A DNA stretch of 64,000 nt, from the NCBI RefSeq assembly GCF_030068605.1, contig NZ_JASJOU010000014.1:62001-126000 (forward strand), given 5' to 3'. This document shows positions 50,367-60,462 of this stretch, in pieces. The translations under genes and the position numbers were made by a program. The notes beneath the pieces are model-generated. The model ran no database searches and was not told the DNA's origin. It was given only the letters and a program-made list of their open reading frames with translations. The stretch's first letter is position 1, and each line of letters opens with the position of its first letter. The stretch comes from Xanthocytophaga agilis (GTDB lineage: Bacteria; Bacteroidota; Bacteroidia; Cytophagales; 172606-1).

Positions 50367-51110
50367 TTAACGAATCCAGTGGAAATACATCATACCAACG
50401 GTACTGGCAAAAAGGATATAGACAATATAACTCAACACAGAGGTAATAACTCCTTTCAGAGTACCCAATAAACGATTCACAGGCTGATGAAAATCGACAA
50501 GTGACCAGGATAGATAGACGATTGTAAATAGATACAGACAGTAATAAAGGGAAGGGTGAATATAACTTAGAAATATGGCTATAGTAGGAAAAATTGTATA
50601 GGTACCTGCTATATAAAAGGCAAAGACAACATTTTCAGTATAAGTAAACTTAGACTTTCGAAAGAAGAGCCAGGAAAAGAAAGCAAAAATAAATACCAGG
50701 ATAAAGAAGAAGTTGTTTAGATTTTCTGAAATAAAGTGTCCAACAGATTCTCCTCTTTGGATTGCTTTATCTGTAGGTGGTTTGGTGCCCATAGCCTTGT
50801 ACTGGTTGGCAATAGGATCAAATTTAGTGAGTACCCGAACCAGCAAATGCAAGCCAGCCATAATCAGAAAATACTGGATAGGCGAGGTATAGGGCTTACG
50901 TTTTCCTCGTATATATTCTGCACAAAACCGTCCAGGCCGGGTTAGCAACTGCTGTATGGTGTGAAGTAAAGGCAGTTCAAATGTAAATACCTGTGCAATA
51001 AAGTCTCCTGCTAATTCCTTTCCGGTAAAACGACCATTGTTTTCCTGCTGACCACATTGGTCACAAAACAATCCATTAAATGTATGGGTACAGTTCTTAC
51101 AGACAGGCAT
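50367..51110 (-). CDS. DUF3667-type membrane protein with zinc ribbon
   Basis: 247 aa from MPVCKNCTHTFNGLFCDQCG; the ATG 34 codons upstream is unlikely because the family begins with this zinc ribbon. Then FTFELPLLHTIQQLLTRPGR (DUF3667 pattern HT...LL..PG) and about five hydrophobic helices. Found widely in Bacteroidota; function unknown. Confidence 0.82.
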   Translation of the reverse strand: MPVCKNCTHTFNGLFCDQCGQQENNGRFTGKELAGDFIAQVFTFELPLLHTIQQLLTRPGRFCAEYIRGKRKPYTSPIQYFLIMAGLHLLVRVLTKFDPIANQYKAMGTKPPTDKAIQRGESVGHFISENLNNFFFILVFIFAFFSWLFFRKSKFTYTENVVFAFYIAGTYTIFPTIAIFLSYIHPSLYYCLYLFTIVYLSWSLVDFHQPVNRLLGTLKGVITSVLSYIVYILFASTVGMMYFHWIR

Positions 51111-51299
51111 AGAGGCTTGTAGATGGATAATTGGTTGATGGAAAATACAACTATTTGTGTGTATTAATGGCAATGACCAAAAGAGAAATATTGAAAATAT
51201 ACCTTCTGACAAGCTACTTTATAAAATCTTATCTCGATAATAGTGTTTTTTGAAAACATTCTGCAGAGAATCATGCTTTGATTTTCGTAATATTGCAGA

Positions 51300-52193
51300 A
51301 TGACACAAACGCTGGAAGACTTTTATCAGGAGAAATTTAACTGGGTGCCCGATACACTCAGAAAGGATATCGGACATTTTAATGTATTCCGTATAGAAGA
51401 TGTTATAAGCAAAAAAGTTTCCCTGTTGCCTTTTAGTCGCAGAGATTACTTTAAAGTGAGCCTGATCATTGGTAGACGTAAGATTCACTATGCAGATCAG
51501 AGCATAGAAATAAAAAAGCAGGCATTGTTGTTTTCCAGTCCACAGATCCCCTATAGTATGGAAATGCTGGACGATCAGCAGACAGGATATATTTCCATAT
51601 TTACTTCTGCATTCTTTCATCACTTTGGCAATCCACAAGGCTACAAAGTATTTCAACCGGATGGCAACCATATCTTTGAATTATCAGATGAAGAATGTAT
51701 GAAGGCATGTGCTATTTATGAAAAAATGCAGGATGAACTGGTTGCAGAATATCTGGAAAAATATGATGCGTTACGGGTTCTGGTGTTTGAGCTTCTGCTT
51801 AGCGCGATGAAGATGCATCCTGCTCCAAAAATAAAAAAGACAGAACCCAACGCTGCCCAGAGAATAGCTCTTCTGTTTCTGGAGCTATTAGAACGCCAGT
51901 TTCCTATTGATAACCCAAATCAAAGAGTAGCCTTACATACCCCTGCTGATTTTGCCGGGCAGATGTCTGTCCATGTGAATCATCTGAATAAGGCCTTACG
52001 GGAGACGACCGAAAAAACTACCTCTGGTATCATTGCCGAACGCATTTTGCAGGAAGCCAAGATACTTCTGAAAGGTACTCATTGGAACGTTTCAGAAATA
52101 GCCTATACACTAGGATTCAATGAGGCTACACATTTTAATAACTTCTTTAAAAAGCATCTTCAGATAAGCCCAACTCAATTTCGGATTGATTGA
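51300..52193 (+). CDS. AraC-family transcriptional regulator
   Basis: 297 aa. N-terminal cupin (YFKVSLIIGRRKIHYADQSI; ALLFSSPQIPYSMEM), C-terminal AraC HTH pair (FAGQMSVHVNHLNKALRETT; NVSEIAYTLGFNEATHFNNF; LQISPTQFR). It precedes an SDR oxidoreductase on the same strand by 82 bp, a common regulator-target pair in Bacteroidota. Confidence 0.9.
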   Translation: MTQTLEDFYQEKFNWVPDTLRKDIGHFNVFRIEDVISKKVSLLPFSRRDYFKVSLIIGRRKIHYADQSIEIKKQALLFSSPQIPYSMEMLDDQQTGYISIFTSAFFHHFGNPQGYKVFQPDGNHIFELSDEECMKACAIYEKMQDELVAEYLEKYDALRVLVFELLLSAMKMHPAPKIKKTEPNAAQRIALLFLELLERQFPIDNPNQRVALHTPADFAGQMSVHVNHLNKALRETTEKTTSGIIAERILQEAKILLKGTHWNVSEIAYTLGFNEATHFNNFFKKHLQISPTQFRID

Positions 52194-52275
52194 ATTTCGT
52201 AAGCTTTGCTTTGAATTGTATTAGGTGCTCCCCTGTCTGAAGAATTACCTTTGTCATACATAAAACAACTAAACA

Positions 52276-53037
52276 ATGACAACGCGAAAAATAGCATTGG
52301 TCACAGGTGGTAGCCGTGGCCTGGGAAAAGACATGGCATTGGCTCTGGCCGGCAAAGGAATAGATGTAGTACTTACCTACCTTTCCAATAAAGCAGAAGC
52401 AGATAAGGTAGTGGCTGACATAACGCAATCAGGTGGTAAAGCGGTAGCGCTACAGTTCGATGTTGCCCAAATATCTGCCTTTGATGGGTTTCTGCAACAG
52501 GTGAAGGAAACACTAAACACAATCTGGTCAACTGATACGTTTGACTTTCTAATCAACAATGCAGGTATTGGAGCCTCTATTCCGATTGATCAGTTAACAG
52601 AAGATACCTTTGATGAGTTTGTAAACATCCATTTCAAAGGCGTATTTTTTCTGACACAAAAGGCTTTACGCATGATGAACAACAAGGGAGGCGTGGTATT
52701 TATTTCCTCTGGTGCTGCTCGTTTCTATGTTCCCGGTTATGCTGTATATGCAGCCAGCAAAGGAGCTGTTGAAGTATTTACCCGATATATTGCCAAAGAA
52801 TACGGACAACGTGGTATTCGGGCTAATGTGGTAGCTCCCGGACCTATCGAAACGGACTTCAATAATGCTACTATCCGAAACAACCCACAAACAAAAAATT
52901 TCCTCGCATCACAGACTGCTCTAGGAAGAGTAGGTAATGCTGATGACATTGGCAGTGTGGTTGCCTTTCTGTGCTCAGAAGATGCAAAATGGGTAAATGG
53001 TCAGCGGATAGAAGTTGCCGGTGGAATAAATCTGTAA
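52276..53037 (+). CDS. Short-chain dehydrogenase/reductase
   Basis: 253 aa. Cofactor loop TGGSRGLGKDMA, NNAGIGAS, catalytic Ser in FISSGAARF and YAASKGAVEVF with Tyr and Lys. The classical SDR ending VNGQRIEVAGGINL suggests a FabG-like oxidoreductase. It probably uses NADP(H), since SRG follows TGG. Substrate unknown. Confidence 0.92.
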   Translation: MTTRKIALVTGGSRGLGKDMALALAGKGIDVVLTYLSNKAEADKVVADITQSGGKAVALQFDVAQISAFDGFLQQVKETLNTIWSTDTFDFLINNAGIGASIPIDQLTEDTFDEFVNIHFKGVFFLTQKALRMMNNKGGVVFISSGAARFYVPGYAVYAASKGAVEVFTRYIAKEYGQRGIRANVVAPGPIETDFNNATIRNNPQTKNFLASQTALGRVGNADDIGSVVAFLCSEDAKWVNGQRIEVAGGINL

Positions 53038-53188
53038 GAGTCTTGATGTATATGCCTTATTCTAACGAGGATGAGGTATATACATCCAATACTGAGTACA
53101 GTCTAACAAAAGAAATGGAAATAATACATAACATACACTTTATGCAAATGTCTTCTTAATTTTACAGAATCGTTATATTCGATTACTT

Positions 53189-53452
53189 ATGCAAAGTGAA
53201 GATGACGAAGATCTTGTTACTATTCAGGATCTTACTGGAAAAACAATAACCAATATTTATATACTTTTTGGAATGGAAGATGGCTGGTTAGATACTGCCG
53301 AATGTTTTCTTGAAATTGAGAAAGAAATTATAATTGAAATTCCTACTGGCACTACAGGAAACACATGGATAAAAGAGTTAGACCCAAAGGCGGAAAGCAT
53401 ATTTAAGGATTTATCAGATATTCCAGTTTATCATGTAAATAAAGAACAATAA
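53189..53452 (+). CDS. Small acidic hypothetical protein (87 aa)
   Basis: Acidic start (MQSEDDEDLVTIQDLTGKTI), beta-strand-rich centre (NIYILFGMEDGWLDTAECFL) and no membrane segment. It could be an immunity protein, given the decaying toxin-like text just downstream, but no motif supports this. Confidence 0.5.
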   Translation: MQSEDDEDLVTIQDLTGKTITNIYILFGMEDGWLDTAECFLEIEKEIIIEIPTGTTGNTWIKELDPKAESIFKDLSDIPVYHVNKEQ

Positions 53453-53786
53453 TCGACTCCTTCCTATCCGCAGCAAAAGCAGAACGTTTTTAATAGAATA
53501 CGAGAAAAATTCTTTGTGTATAAAGGCCAGATGAAACAATATGACCCCGATAAAGTAGAGGTTCTGGAGAACAAACTGAAATATATTCAGAATAGGATGA
53601 TTATTGACTATTTATGGTATAAGGGGGAGATAGTGGCTGTTTCGAATTAGATAACGGCTATCTTATTACTGAAAAGAGTGTAGCTCCTAGTGGAACCGGG
53701 CTAGCTGGCTTGCATTATTATGAGAATGTTGAAGCATTACAAAAAGATAAAAAAACAACTCTCTTTCGGTTCTCTGCCAATAGCTA
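53453..53786 (+). pseudogene. Frameshifted small gene with G5 run
   Basis: Codes in one frame for KFFVYKGQMKQYDPDKVEVL, then IQNRMIIDYLWYKGEIVAVS before a TAG at 53648. In another frame the reading continues from the same point: DSGCFELDNGYLITEKSVAP, ending TTLFRFSANS. The shift lies at the G5 run at 53623-53627: one more G would join both parts. Upstream codons also stay open to the preceding stop. Either a pseudogene, a phase-variable tract or a sequencing error. Confidence 0.55.
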
Positions 53787-53866
53787 AGATCCTTATAAAT
53801 TTAGTTGGAATTCATCCTAATACTACTACTTTTTCAACTTAACAGATTAGAGTATCAATGTTCTAT

Positions 53867-54649
53867 ATGAAGCACTTGTTTGTCATTTTTGGATTGCTTT
53901 TGGGTAGTGTTGCTTATGCACAACAAGTTCCTGCTATTATTCTTCAGTTTCAAAGAGCAAATGAACCCCCTGCTATTCCTGAACCACTTATCTATTTAAT
54001 AGAATTTGTGCAACAAAAGACAGGTGATTATGTAGCTTGTTACTATATGGAAAATAGTAAAAGAATACAATTGAAGAAGATATGTCGTATAGAGAAATCA
54101 AACATTGATGTGGTAGCTCAGTGGCTTAAAAATTCTGAGAAAAGCTTTTCTCTATCTGTATTGAATGTCACTGTTGATGAAATAAAACAAAAAATGAAAG
54201 ATAGTTCCTATCATCTGCATGCGCCTATTCCTGATGATTCTCTGATTAGAACAGATACATTTATGTTTTGTCAGCCTTATGTGTTTACCAGGAAGATATC
54301 AACCGGAGGATTTCATTTTACTCTGAAGTGGCTGACAGAAACGGGAGTAAGAGTACACTATCAGTTTGATTCTAATGCTATGGGAATGGCAGCTTTTCCT
54401 TTAGCTAACTACTTGTGTGCTTATACTCTTTTGAGAGATAGGTTACCATCAGCATTTCCAGAGTCGACGTTTTTTTCTAAAAATAATCTGATGGATATTC
54501 TACCATATTATTATCAAACAATTGAATGCGAGGGTTTCTATTACAAGGAGTTTATACAGAAAAATACAGGAAGAACTACCAAGGAAAATAATCTGAGGAC
54601 TGGATGGAATTATGCAGATTATCTTGAACAGCGAAAGCACACCCATTAA
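53867..54649 (+). CDS. Secreted hypothetical protein (260 aa)
   Basis: Signal peptide MKHLFVIFGLLLGSVAYAQQ (start chosen three codons after another ATG). The mature part is alpha/beta with no family I know (PEPLIYLIEFVQQKTGDYVA; FHFTLKWLTETGVRVHYQFD). It precedes the leucine-rich repeat gene by 23 bp, perhaps in one operon. Confidence 0.65.
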   Translation: MKHLFVIFGLLLGSVAYAQQVPAIILQFQRANEPPAIPEPLIYLIEFVQQKTGDYVACYYMENSKRIQLKKICRIEKSNIDVVAQWLKNSEKSFSLSVLNVTVDEIKQKMKDSSYHLHAPIPDDSLIRTDTFMFCQPYVFTRKISTGGFHFTLKWLTETGVRVHYQFDSNAMGMAAFPLANYLCAYTLLRDRLPSAFPESTFFSKNNLMDILPYYYQTIECEGFYYKEFIQKNTGRTTKENNLRTGWNYADYLEQRKHTH

Positions 54650-54672
54650 ATGAGTAGGAAAGTCATTTACAT

Positions 54673-56333
54673 ATGCAAAGTGAAGAGGAAAATATACATA
54701 GGTTAGTAAGGTCTACTCAGATAGAAAGCATCAATTTGGGATTAGAAATAGCAGAGGCATTATGTGTTGATCTACAAAGATTTAAAGAAGATGTCGAAAT
54801 ATTGGACAAATGGCTCTCTCCATGGGCTTATTTTGGTGAATCGTCGGAAAAACATTACCAGAAAAGATATATGGAATTAATACACTTGAAGAATTATATA
54901 TAGAAAAGCAACAAGATATTATCGTTCCATTCCAGATTGCATATTTACAATCCTTAGAGAAATTAACAATAGAAGAATGTGGTTTATTGGCGCTTCCACC
55001 TGCTATTGGAAAATTAGACAGACTGAAAATACTTAATCTGCCAGATAATAACCTTAGTGTATTACCTGAAGAAATAGGAAATCTTATTCAATTAGAAGTA
55101 TTGAATCTGAATGGAAATAAGTTTCAATGTTTTCCCGATGAACTTCAGAAGTTGGTGCAATTGCAGGAACTAGATCTGTCTAGAAATAAGATAATGAGCT
55201 TCCCCTCATGGATCGGTAAGATGTCAACGCTTACTAAGTTGAATGTTGGTGTAAATAGATTGTTATGCTTACCTGTTGAGATTGGGAGTTTACTAAAATT
55301 AGAGACTTTGGATGTTGAAGATAATTATATAGGAAGTATACCAGAGGAGATAGGGCATCTGACTTACCTTACTTCCTTAAATGTAGCAGAAAATGATCTG
55401 AATTCTCTTCCTGCTACGATAAGCAAACTCCATGCTTTACAGATTCTGTGGTTGGGGATAAATCAATTTGTTTCTTTTCCCTCTGTGATCAAAGAATTAA
55501 CTCAACTAAAAAAATTAGGTCTCCCAAATAATGCAATTAAGGATATTCCTGAGGAGATTAGGAATTTAAAGGATTTGCAGATTTTGGATTTATCTGCAAA
55601 TCAGCTAACATATCTGGACGATTGGATTAAAGAGTTGTTATCTTTGGAAGCTTTGAGACTAAAAAAGAATCAATTGCAATATATTTCTCCTGCTATTGGC
55701 ATACTGAAAAATATTCAGGAACTGGATTTGTCAGAAAATCAGTTACCTAATTTGCCTGATACGATACGTACATTCCCCAAGCTTTCTCGTTTACCATTGT
55801 ATGGAAACCCAATATCAGACGAAACTTTTGCAGAGATTGAGTCCTGGTTTGCCGAAGGTATTGTAAGAACAAAACCAATCCTATACCATGTGCCACGACC
55901 AGCTCCAGATGTTTATAGGCTCAATGAGTTGTTCCATTCCGGTAAACTGGAAGATGTTCGGTTAGGTATAAAAATTGCTCAGACTCATAATCTTGAAGTT
56001 CAATCCTTTCTGGATGATCTCGTTTTACTTTTTGAATGGATGTTTCCTGAGGAACATATTTTCAGAGTTTATCTTTACGAACAATTAGATCGCATTTTTA
56101 CAATAGATGAATTGGATCTTAGCCATTGTGGGTTAACTTTTATTCCAACTCAAATAGAATATCTTACACACATAAAGAAATTGTATTTGTCTAATAATAA
56201 GGTTTATACATTGCCAGCAGAGATAAAGGCATTAACCCAGCTGGAGTTTCTAGACCTGTCGCAGAATCCTGTCACAGATATTGTTCTCATTGAATTACAA
56301 TCCTGGCTTCCTTATTGCAAAATTATACATTGA
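54673..56333 (+). pseudogene. Leucine-rich repeat protein gene with a frameshift
   Basis: The first frame (54673-54903) ends YMELIHLKNYI, but a second frame begins to read at about 54868 (GINTLEELYIEKQQDIIVPF, then LQSLEKLTIEECGLLALPPA) and continues through 56333 with about 13 leucine-rich repeats of 23 residues (LPEEIGNLIQLEVLNLNGNK). The first frame's motif IESINLGLEIAEALCVDLQR resembles VRLGIKIAQTHNLEVQSFLD later in the same protein, showing both belong to one gene. A 2-base change near 54867 accounts for it. LRR proteins of this kind bind proteins; the gene may be inactive. Confidence 0.65.
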
Positions 56334-56434
56334 TGTATTTTAGTATTATGTATTTTAGATGAGAGCACGGTTTATATCCTTATCTTGTCCTAGAACTTCG
56401 ATTTTAGAAAAAGCTCTCTCTTTTACCCTCACTG

Positions 56435-56505
56435 TGCTCCTAAAAGGATCTTTCCACCACACCAAGTCATGACAGGCATGGTGGAAAATTTCTTTCAGAA
56501 GGACA
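56435..56505. repeat. Fold-back repeat, copy C (short)
   Basis: TGCTCCTAAAAGGATCTTTC and the complement of AAATTTCTTTCAGAAGGACA flank a short centre; the right end TTTCTTTCAGAAGGACA is identical to copy A. The central segment of copies A/B is missing. Confidence 0.6.
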
Positions 56506-56664
56506 AAAAATAAATACATTTTTTTAGTCGTTAGCACTCTCAAGGATTGTCTTATCGAGACGAACTATATAGATATTTTACCAAGAATGAAAGTTGCATA
56601 TAGTATTCTATTATCTGCTTGACTCATGTAGAATACTCTGTCAGGAAGCTGTTGAGCAATGTAT

Positions 56665-57402
56665 TTAAGGATTCATTGCTTTAAATCGGGCATCGATTTC
56701 AGGCCGGGACGCATTTCGTATTTGTTCTGATGTGCCGAAGCCAATTTCTTGTTCGTCAGTGGCTAGTCGCTGAAAGATCGAGTCTGCAAATTCATCAAGA
56801 TTTACACCAAAGGTGTGTAAGCCTATACCTCCCAAATCTGTATTTACGGCAGGGGGCACTACTTCGATCACGTTAATTGCTGTGTCTTTTGCCAGTTGGT
56901 AACGTAGCGATTGAGTAAATGAATGCAAGGCCGCTTTTGTCGCACAGTAGATCGGTACATTCGCCAGTGCGGCAAATGCCAGCCCGGAAGTGACATTAAT
57001 AATCACAGCATCTGCTTTGGTTCGTAAGTGAGGTATAAATAAAGTCGATAAATGAATAGGCGCATCCAGATTAATAGCCAGTTCGTTATGAGTAGTTGAC
57101 CAGTCTTCCTGTAGGTTCGTTAGTGAAAGGCGGCGTTGTATACCCGCATTGTTTACCAACACGTTTACTTCCGGATACTCTTGTTTTATCCATTCCAGTA
57201 GAGCCAGGCGATCACTTTCACTGGCTACGTCTGCAACTTTGGTTATCAGTTGTGGATATTGTTGCCGGACTTCCTGTAGCTTGTCTTCCCGACGACCACA
57301 AATAATAACCTGGCTACCCGCTTTTAAAAATCGTTCTGCAAACGCAAAGCCAATGCCCGAGGCTCCTCCTGTGATCAATACGGTATTTTGAGATAATTTC
57401 AT
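56665..57402 (-). CDS. Short-chain dehydrogenase (DltE-like)
   Basis: 245 aa. TGGASGIGFAFAERF, NNAGIQRR, INVTSGLAF with the catalytic Ser, and YCATKAALHSFTQSL with Tyr and Lys. The string VEVVPPAVNTDLGG with a C-terminal NP ending resembles the DltE group of SDRs. Substrate unknown. Confidence 0.9.
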   Translation of the reverse strand: MKLSQNTVLITGGASGIGFAFAERFLKAGSQVIICGRREDKLQEVRQQYPQLITKVADVASESDRLALLEWIKQEYPEVNVLVNNAGIQRRLSLTNLQEDWSTTHNELAINLDAPIHLSTLFIPHLRTKADAVIINVTSGLAFAALANVPIYCATKAALHSFTQSLRYQLAKDTAINVIEVVPPAVNTDLGGIGLHTFGVNLDEFADSIFQRLATDEQEIGFGTSEQIRNASRPEIDARFKAMNP

Positions 57403-57548
57403 ATAAATGAAGAGTAAAGTAAAAGATGAATCTTAAAAATAAAGGAAACTTTTATACCTGATCAGGGAGACTTCTATATGTGTTATGTTGTAATCCTTTG
57501 AGGTATTCTCTTGTGCTGGCATAGATTTAGTACCTTCTTTATTGAAAA

Positions 57549-57800
57549 ATGTCTCACCTAACTATTAGTTATATGCAAAATCAGAGAGATAAAGGTGATT
57601 ATGGTATTACACCAACAGACGAAGAAAAAGAACGCCTGAGTGGTAAAGACCAGAGTGGTCCTACTGCCTTAAATAACGATAAGAAACAAAATGGTACAGA
57701 CGAAGAAGAAGGTACTGAGAGAGATTCTGACAATACGGAAGAGCGAAATAAAGATGCTTCTAAAAAGGTACACACCCCTTATCAGGAAGGCGGACGCTAA
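57549..57800 (+). CDS. Disordered acidic small protein (83 aa)
   Basis: No hydrophobic core: QNQRDKGDYGITPTDEEKER, then NDKKQNGTDEEEGTERDSDN. Start ATG at 57549, or at MQNQRDK eight codons later. Followed 26 bp later by a strong terminator, so it is expressed. Resembles small stress or surface-associated hydrophilic proteins; function unknown. Confidence 0.55.
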   Translation: MSHLTISYMQNQRDKGDYGITPTDEEKERLSGKDQSGPTALNNDKKQNGTDEEEGTERDSDNTEERNKDASKKVHTPYQEGGR

Positions 57801-57826
57801 TAATAAGTAAGTGTATTTACTTCACC

Positions 57827-57856
57827 GCCCTTATCAGTAATGATAAGGGCTTTTTT
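57827..57856 (+). terminator. Terminator after the acidic small protein
   Basis: GCCCTTATCA-GTAA-TGATAAGGGC followed by six T: a textbook rho-independent terminator. Confidence 0.9.
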
Positions 57857-57964
57857 ATGTTTATATATACCTATAAGGAATGAGAAGTCATCAATAAAAA
57901 CAGGAAAATACTTATATTCTCCCTCCTCAAAATATTATGATATTTTGTTATCTTTCAGTAAACT

Positions 57965-59251
57965 ATGAACCAGCTTTTGGTGTTAATACAAAAGCATAAA
58001 TTCCCTATAGGAATGTCTGAAAAAATACTGAAGAAACTACAGATACTGGCAGATTCTGCCAAGTATGATGTCTCCTGTTCATCGAGCGGCAGCAAGCGTA
58101 AGAATACACAGAGAGGGCTTGGCAATACCAATGGAATGGGCATATGCCATTCTTTTACAGAAGATGGACGTTGTGTCTCCCTACTAAAAATACTACTCAC
58201 CAACCATTGTATCTATGATTGTGCCTACTGTGTTTCGCGACGCAGTAATGATGTACAGCGGGTTGCTTTCACGGTCGAAGAAGTTGTTTCCCTGACCATG
58301 CACTTCTATCGTCGTAATTATATTGAGGGTCTTTTTCTGAGCTCCGGTATTTTTAAAAATTCGGATTATACCATGGAACGGTTGGTAAGGATTGCCAAAA
58401 CACTACGTACCGAGCACAAATTCAATGGCTACATCCATCTGAAAACCATTCCGGGTGCCAGTGATGAACTGGTACGCGAAGCTGGTTTGTATGCAGATCG
58501 CCTTAGTGTAAATGTTGAGTTACCTACCGAACAGAGTTTGGTCAAGCTGGCTCCTGAGAAAAATACCGCTGATATAGTAAAACCCATGTCGTTTATCCGG
58601 CATACCATAGAAGAAAATCGCCAGGAGATACAACTCTACAAACATGCGCCAGCTTTTGTCCCAGCCGGGCAAAGTACCCAGATGATTATAGGGGCTAGTC
58701 CGGAGTCAGACTGGCAGATTATGCAACAGGCAGATTCGCTCTATAAGAACTTTCATCTCAAACGGGTATATTATTCAGCGTATGTACCCGTACAGCAGGA
58801 TCAGCGATTACCTGACTTGCATTCCCTACCACCCGTGCAGCGGGAAAATCGTCTGTATCAGACAGATTGGCTATTGCGATTTTATGGATTCTCTGTCAAT
58901 GAGATTTTCAACCCATCTGCTCCTAATCTGGAAACAGACGTTGATCCAAAACTCGCATGGGCTTTGCGTAACCTGCATCTGTTTCCAGTTGATATTAACC
59001 GGGCTGACTATGAGATGATTCTGCGTATTCCAGGACTTGGCGTTAAATCAGCTAAAAAGATTGTGGCAGGTCGGAAGTTTCATCACCTGACTTTAGATCA
59101 TTTGCGTCAGTTTGGTGTTGCCTTAAACCGAGCCCGCTATTTTCTGATTTGTATCGGTTGGAACGGATATCGACGCGATTGGAATGCTACTGAAATCAAA
59201 CGACAGATCATAGCAGGCAACGCACAATCTACTCAGTTATCCTTATTTTAA
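57965..59251 (+). CDS. Putative DNA repair/modification radical SAM protein (TIGR03916-like)
   Basis: 428 aa. The iron-sulfur cluster motif C-x3-C-x2-C is CIYDCAYC (residue region about 80), in a radical SAM barrel (EGLFLSSGIFKNSDYTMERL). The C-terminus has a helix-hairpin-helix DNA-binding motif (LRIPGLGVKSAKKIVAGRKF). Such proteins are encoded as a pair with a second gene, which is the next one here (TIGR03915-like), as seen in many bacteria. Biochemical activity is not established. Confidence 0.9.
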   Translation: MNQLLVLIQKHKFPIGMSEKILKKLQILADSAKYDVSCSSSGSKRKNTQRGLGNTNGMGICHSFTEDGRCVSLLKILLTNHCIYDCAYCVSRRSNDVQRVAFTVEEVVSLTMHFYRRNYIEGLFLSSGIFKNSDYTMERLVRIAKTLRTEHKFNGYIHLKTIPGASDELVREAGLYADRLSVNVELPTEQSLVKLAPEKNTADIVKPMSFIRHTIEENRQEIQLYKHAPAFVPAGQSTQMIIGASPESDWQIMQQADSLYKNFHLKRVYYSAYVPVQQDQRLPDLHSLPPVQRENRLYQTDWLLRFYGFSVNEIFNPSAPNLETDVDPKLAWALRNLHLFPVDINRADYEMILRIPGLGVKSAKKIVAGRKFHHLTLDHLRQFGVALNRARYFLICIGWNGYRRDWNATEIKRQIIAGNAQSTQLSLF

Positions 59252-59268
59252 CTGGCTACAAGCATTAT

Positions 59269-60033
59269 ATGGTACATTTTGTTTATGATGGTTCGTTCGA
59301 GGGACTGCTTACGGCTGTATTTGACGTATATGAGGATAAAGCACAGAGAGCACAACTATTTTCCGTAAAAAACTATCAGCCTGATGCTTTTGCCGAACGG
59401 AGAGACGTACTTACTGACTCAGTAAAAGCCAATCGTGTTTGGAAAGGTCTTTTCCGAAAATTATCTCCACAGGGTTTGCTGAATGTCTATTCTGTGTATT
59501 TATCTGAAAGGGATGATCGTGAAACTCTTTTGCTAGCCTTCTTTCGTCGTGTATTTGCAGAAAGCGTTTCGATTGAAGACGACTTTAGTTCTCCACTCAT
59601 CGTGCAGATCTCTCAGATTAGCCGGCAAATACATCGGGAGAAGCACCGCTTTGAAGCATTTGTGCGTTTCATTCATCTTAAAGGGGATGTCTACTTTGCC
59701 TCTATTGAACCAGATTTTAATATACTACCTTTAATTGGACCTCATTTTACAGAACGTTATGCTGATCAACGATGGATCATCTATGATACCCGAAGGCAGT
59801 ATGGTTTATATTATGATCTGAAACAGGTGCAGGAAGTATATTTTGAGGAAGTTCCTGATAGTTCTGTATTAGATTTATCTTCAGATCAAATAGAAGAAGG
59901 AGAAGAATTGATGCAAAAGCTCTGGCAAGTGTATTTCCAAAGCGTCAATATAGTAGAACGTAAAAATATGAAACTACATCGCAAGCACTTACCTATACGC
60001 TACTGGAAGTATCTGATTGAGAAACAGATTTGA
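59269..60033 (+). CDS. Putative DNA metabolism protein (TIGR03915-like)
   Basis: 254 aa. Starts MVHFVYDGSFEGLLTAVFDV, a stretch typical of this family, and continues RQIHREKHRFEAFVRFIHLK and YFASIEPDFNILPLIGPHFT. It ends IRYWKYLIEKQI. It is 17 bp from its partner. Thought to act with the radical SAM enzyme in DNA repair; partner choice is known, chemistry is not. Confidence 0.88.
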   Translation: MVHFVYDGSFEGLLTAVFDVYEDKAQRAQLFSVKNYQPDAFAERRDVLTDSVKANRVWKGLFRKLSPQGLLNVYSVYLSERDDRETLLLAFFRRVFAESVSIEDDFSSPLIVQISQISRQIHREKHRFEAFVRFIHLKGDVYFASIEPDFNILPLIGPHFTERYADQRWIIYDTRRQYGLYYDLKQVQEVYFEEVPDSSVLDLSSDQIEEGEELMQKLWQVYFQSVNIVERKNMKLHRKHLPIRYWKYLIEKQI

Positions 60034-60129
60034 GCTAAGTCAATTGGGATTGAAGAATATGAAGTAAGAAAGAGGATGTTATTGTTATTTCTAGAATGAA
60101 AACAAAGATGCCACAAAAAGAATTGTGAT

Positions 60130-60330
60130 AATTTTAAACGCGAGTGGTAGTGTAGGTGCGTTGGCCTTCTCCTGTGGCGAGGTTAGCCTTTAGCCTTACG
60201 GGCGGAAGCATCGCTGGAGGTGTCTTTTTTGCTTCATTTTTTGAGCAAGCAAAAATGAAGAGGTTGGTGGAAGAGAAAAGTTTAGGAACTTGAAAAAAAC
60301 AAAATTGAAAAACAATCAAAAGAAAAACAG
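60130..60330. other. GC-rich intergenic segment resembling a dispersed repeat
   Basis: Within the 430-bp gap 60034-60462, a GC-rich segment (GCGTTGGCCTTCTCCTGTGG; CTTACGGGCGGAAGCATCGC) stands out from its AT-rich surroundings. The complementary strand can read LATGEGQRTYTTTR, a text I recall in spurious small ORFs in several Cytophagales genomes. I treat it as a non-coding dispersed repeat. Confidence 0.4.
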
Positions 60331-60462
60331 GACTTGTGCTTTTTCAGATCAACAAACTGATATTGAAAATAGAAATGATTCATAGTGATCTTGAATTGTG
60401 CCTGTTTTCTCTTTAGGCTGGTATATAGTGAATTCTATCTATTTAATTAGTACAGACTTTTG

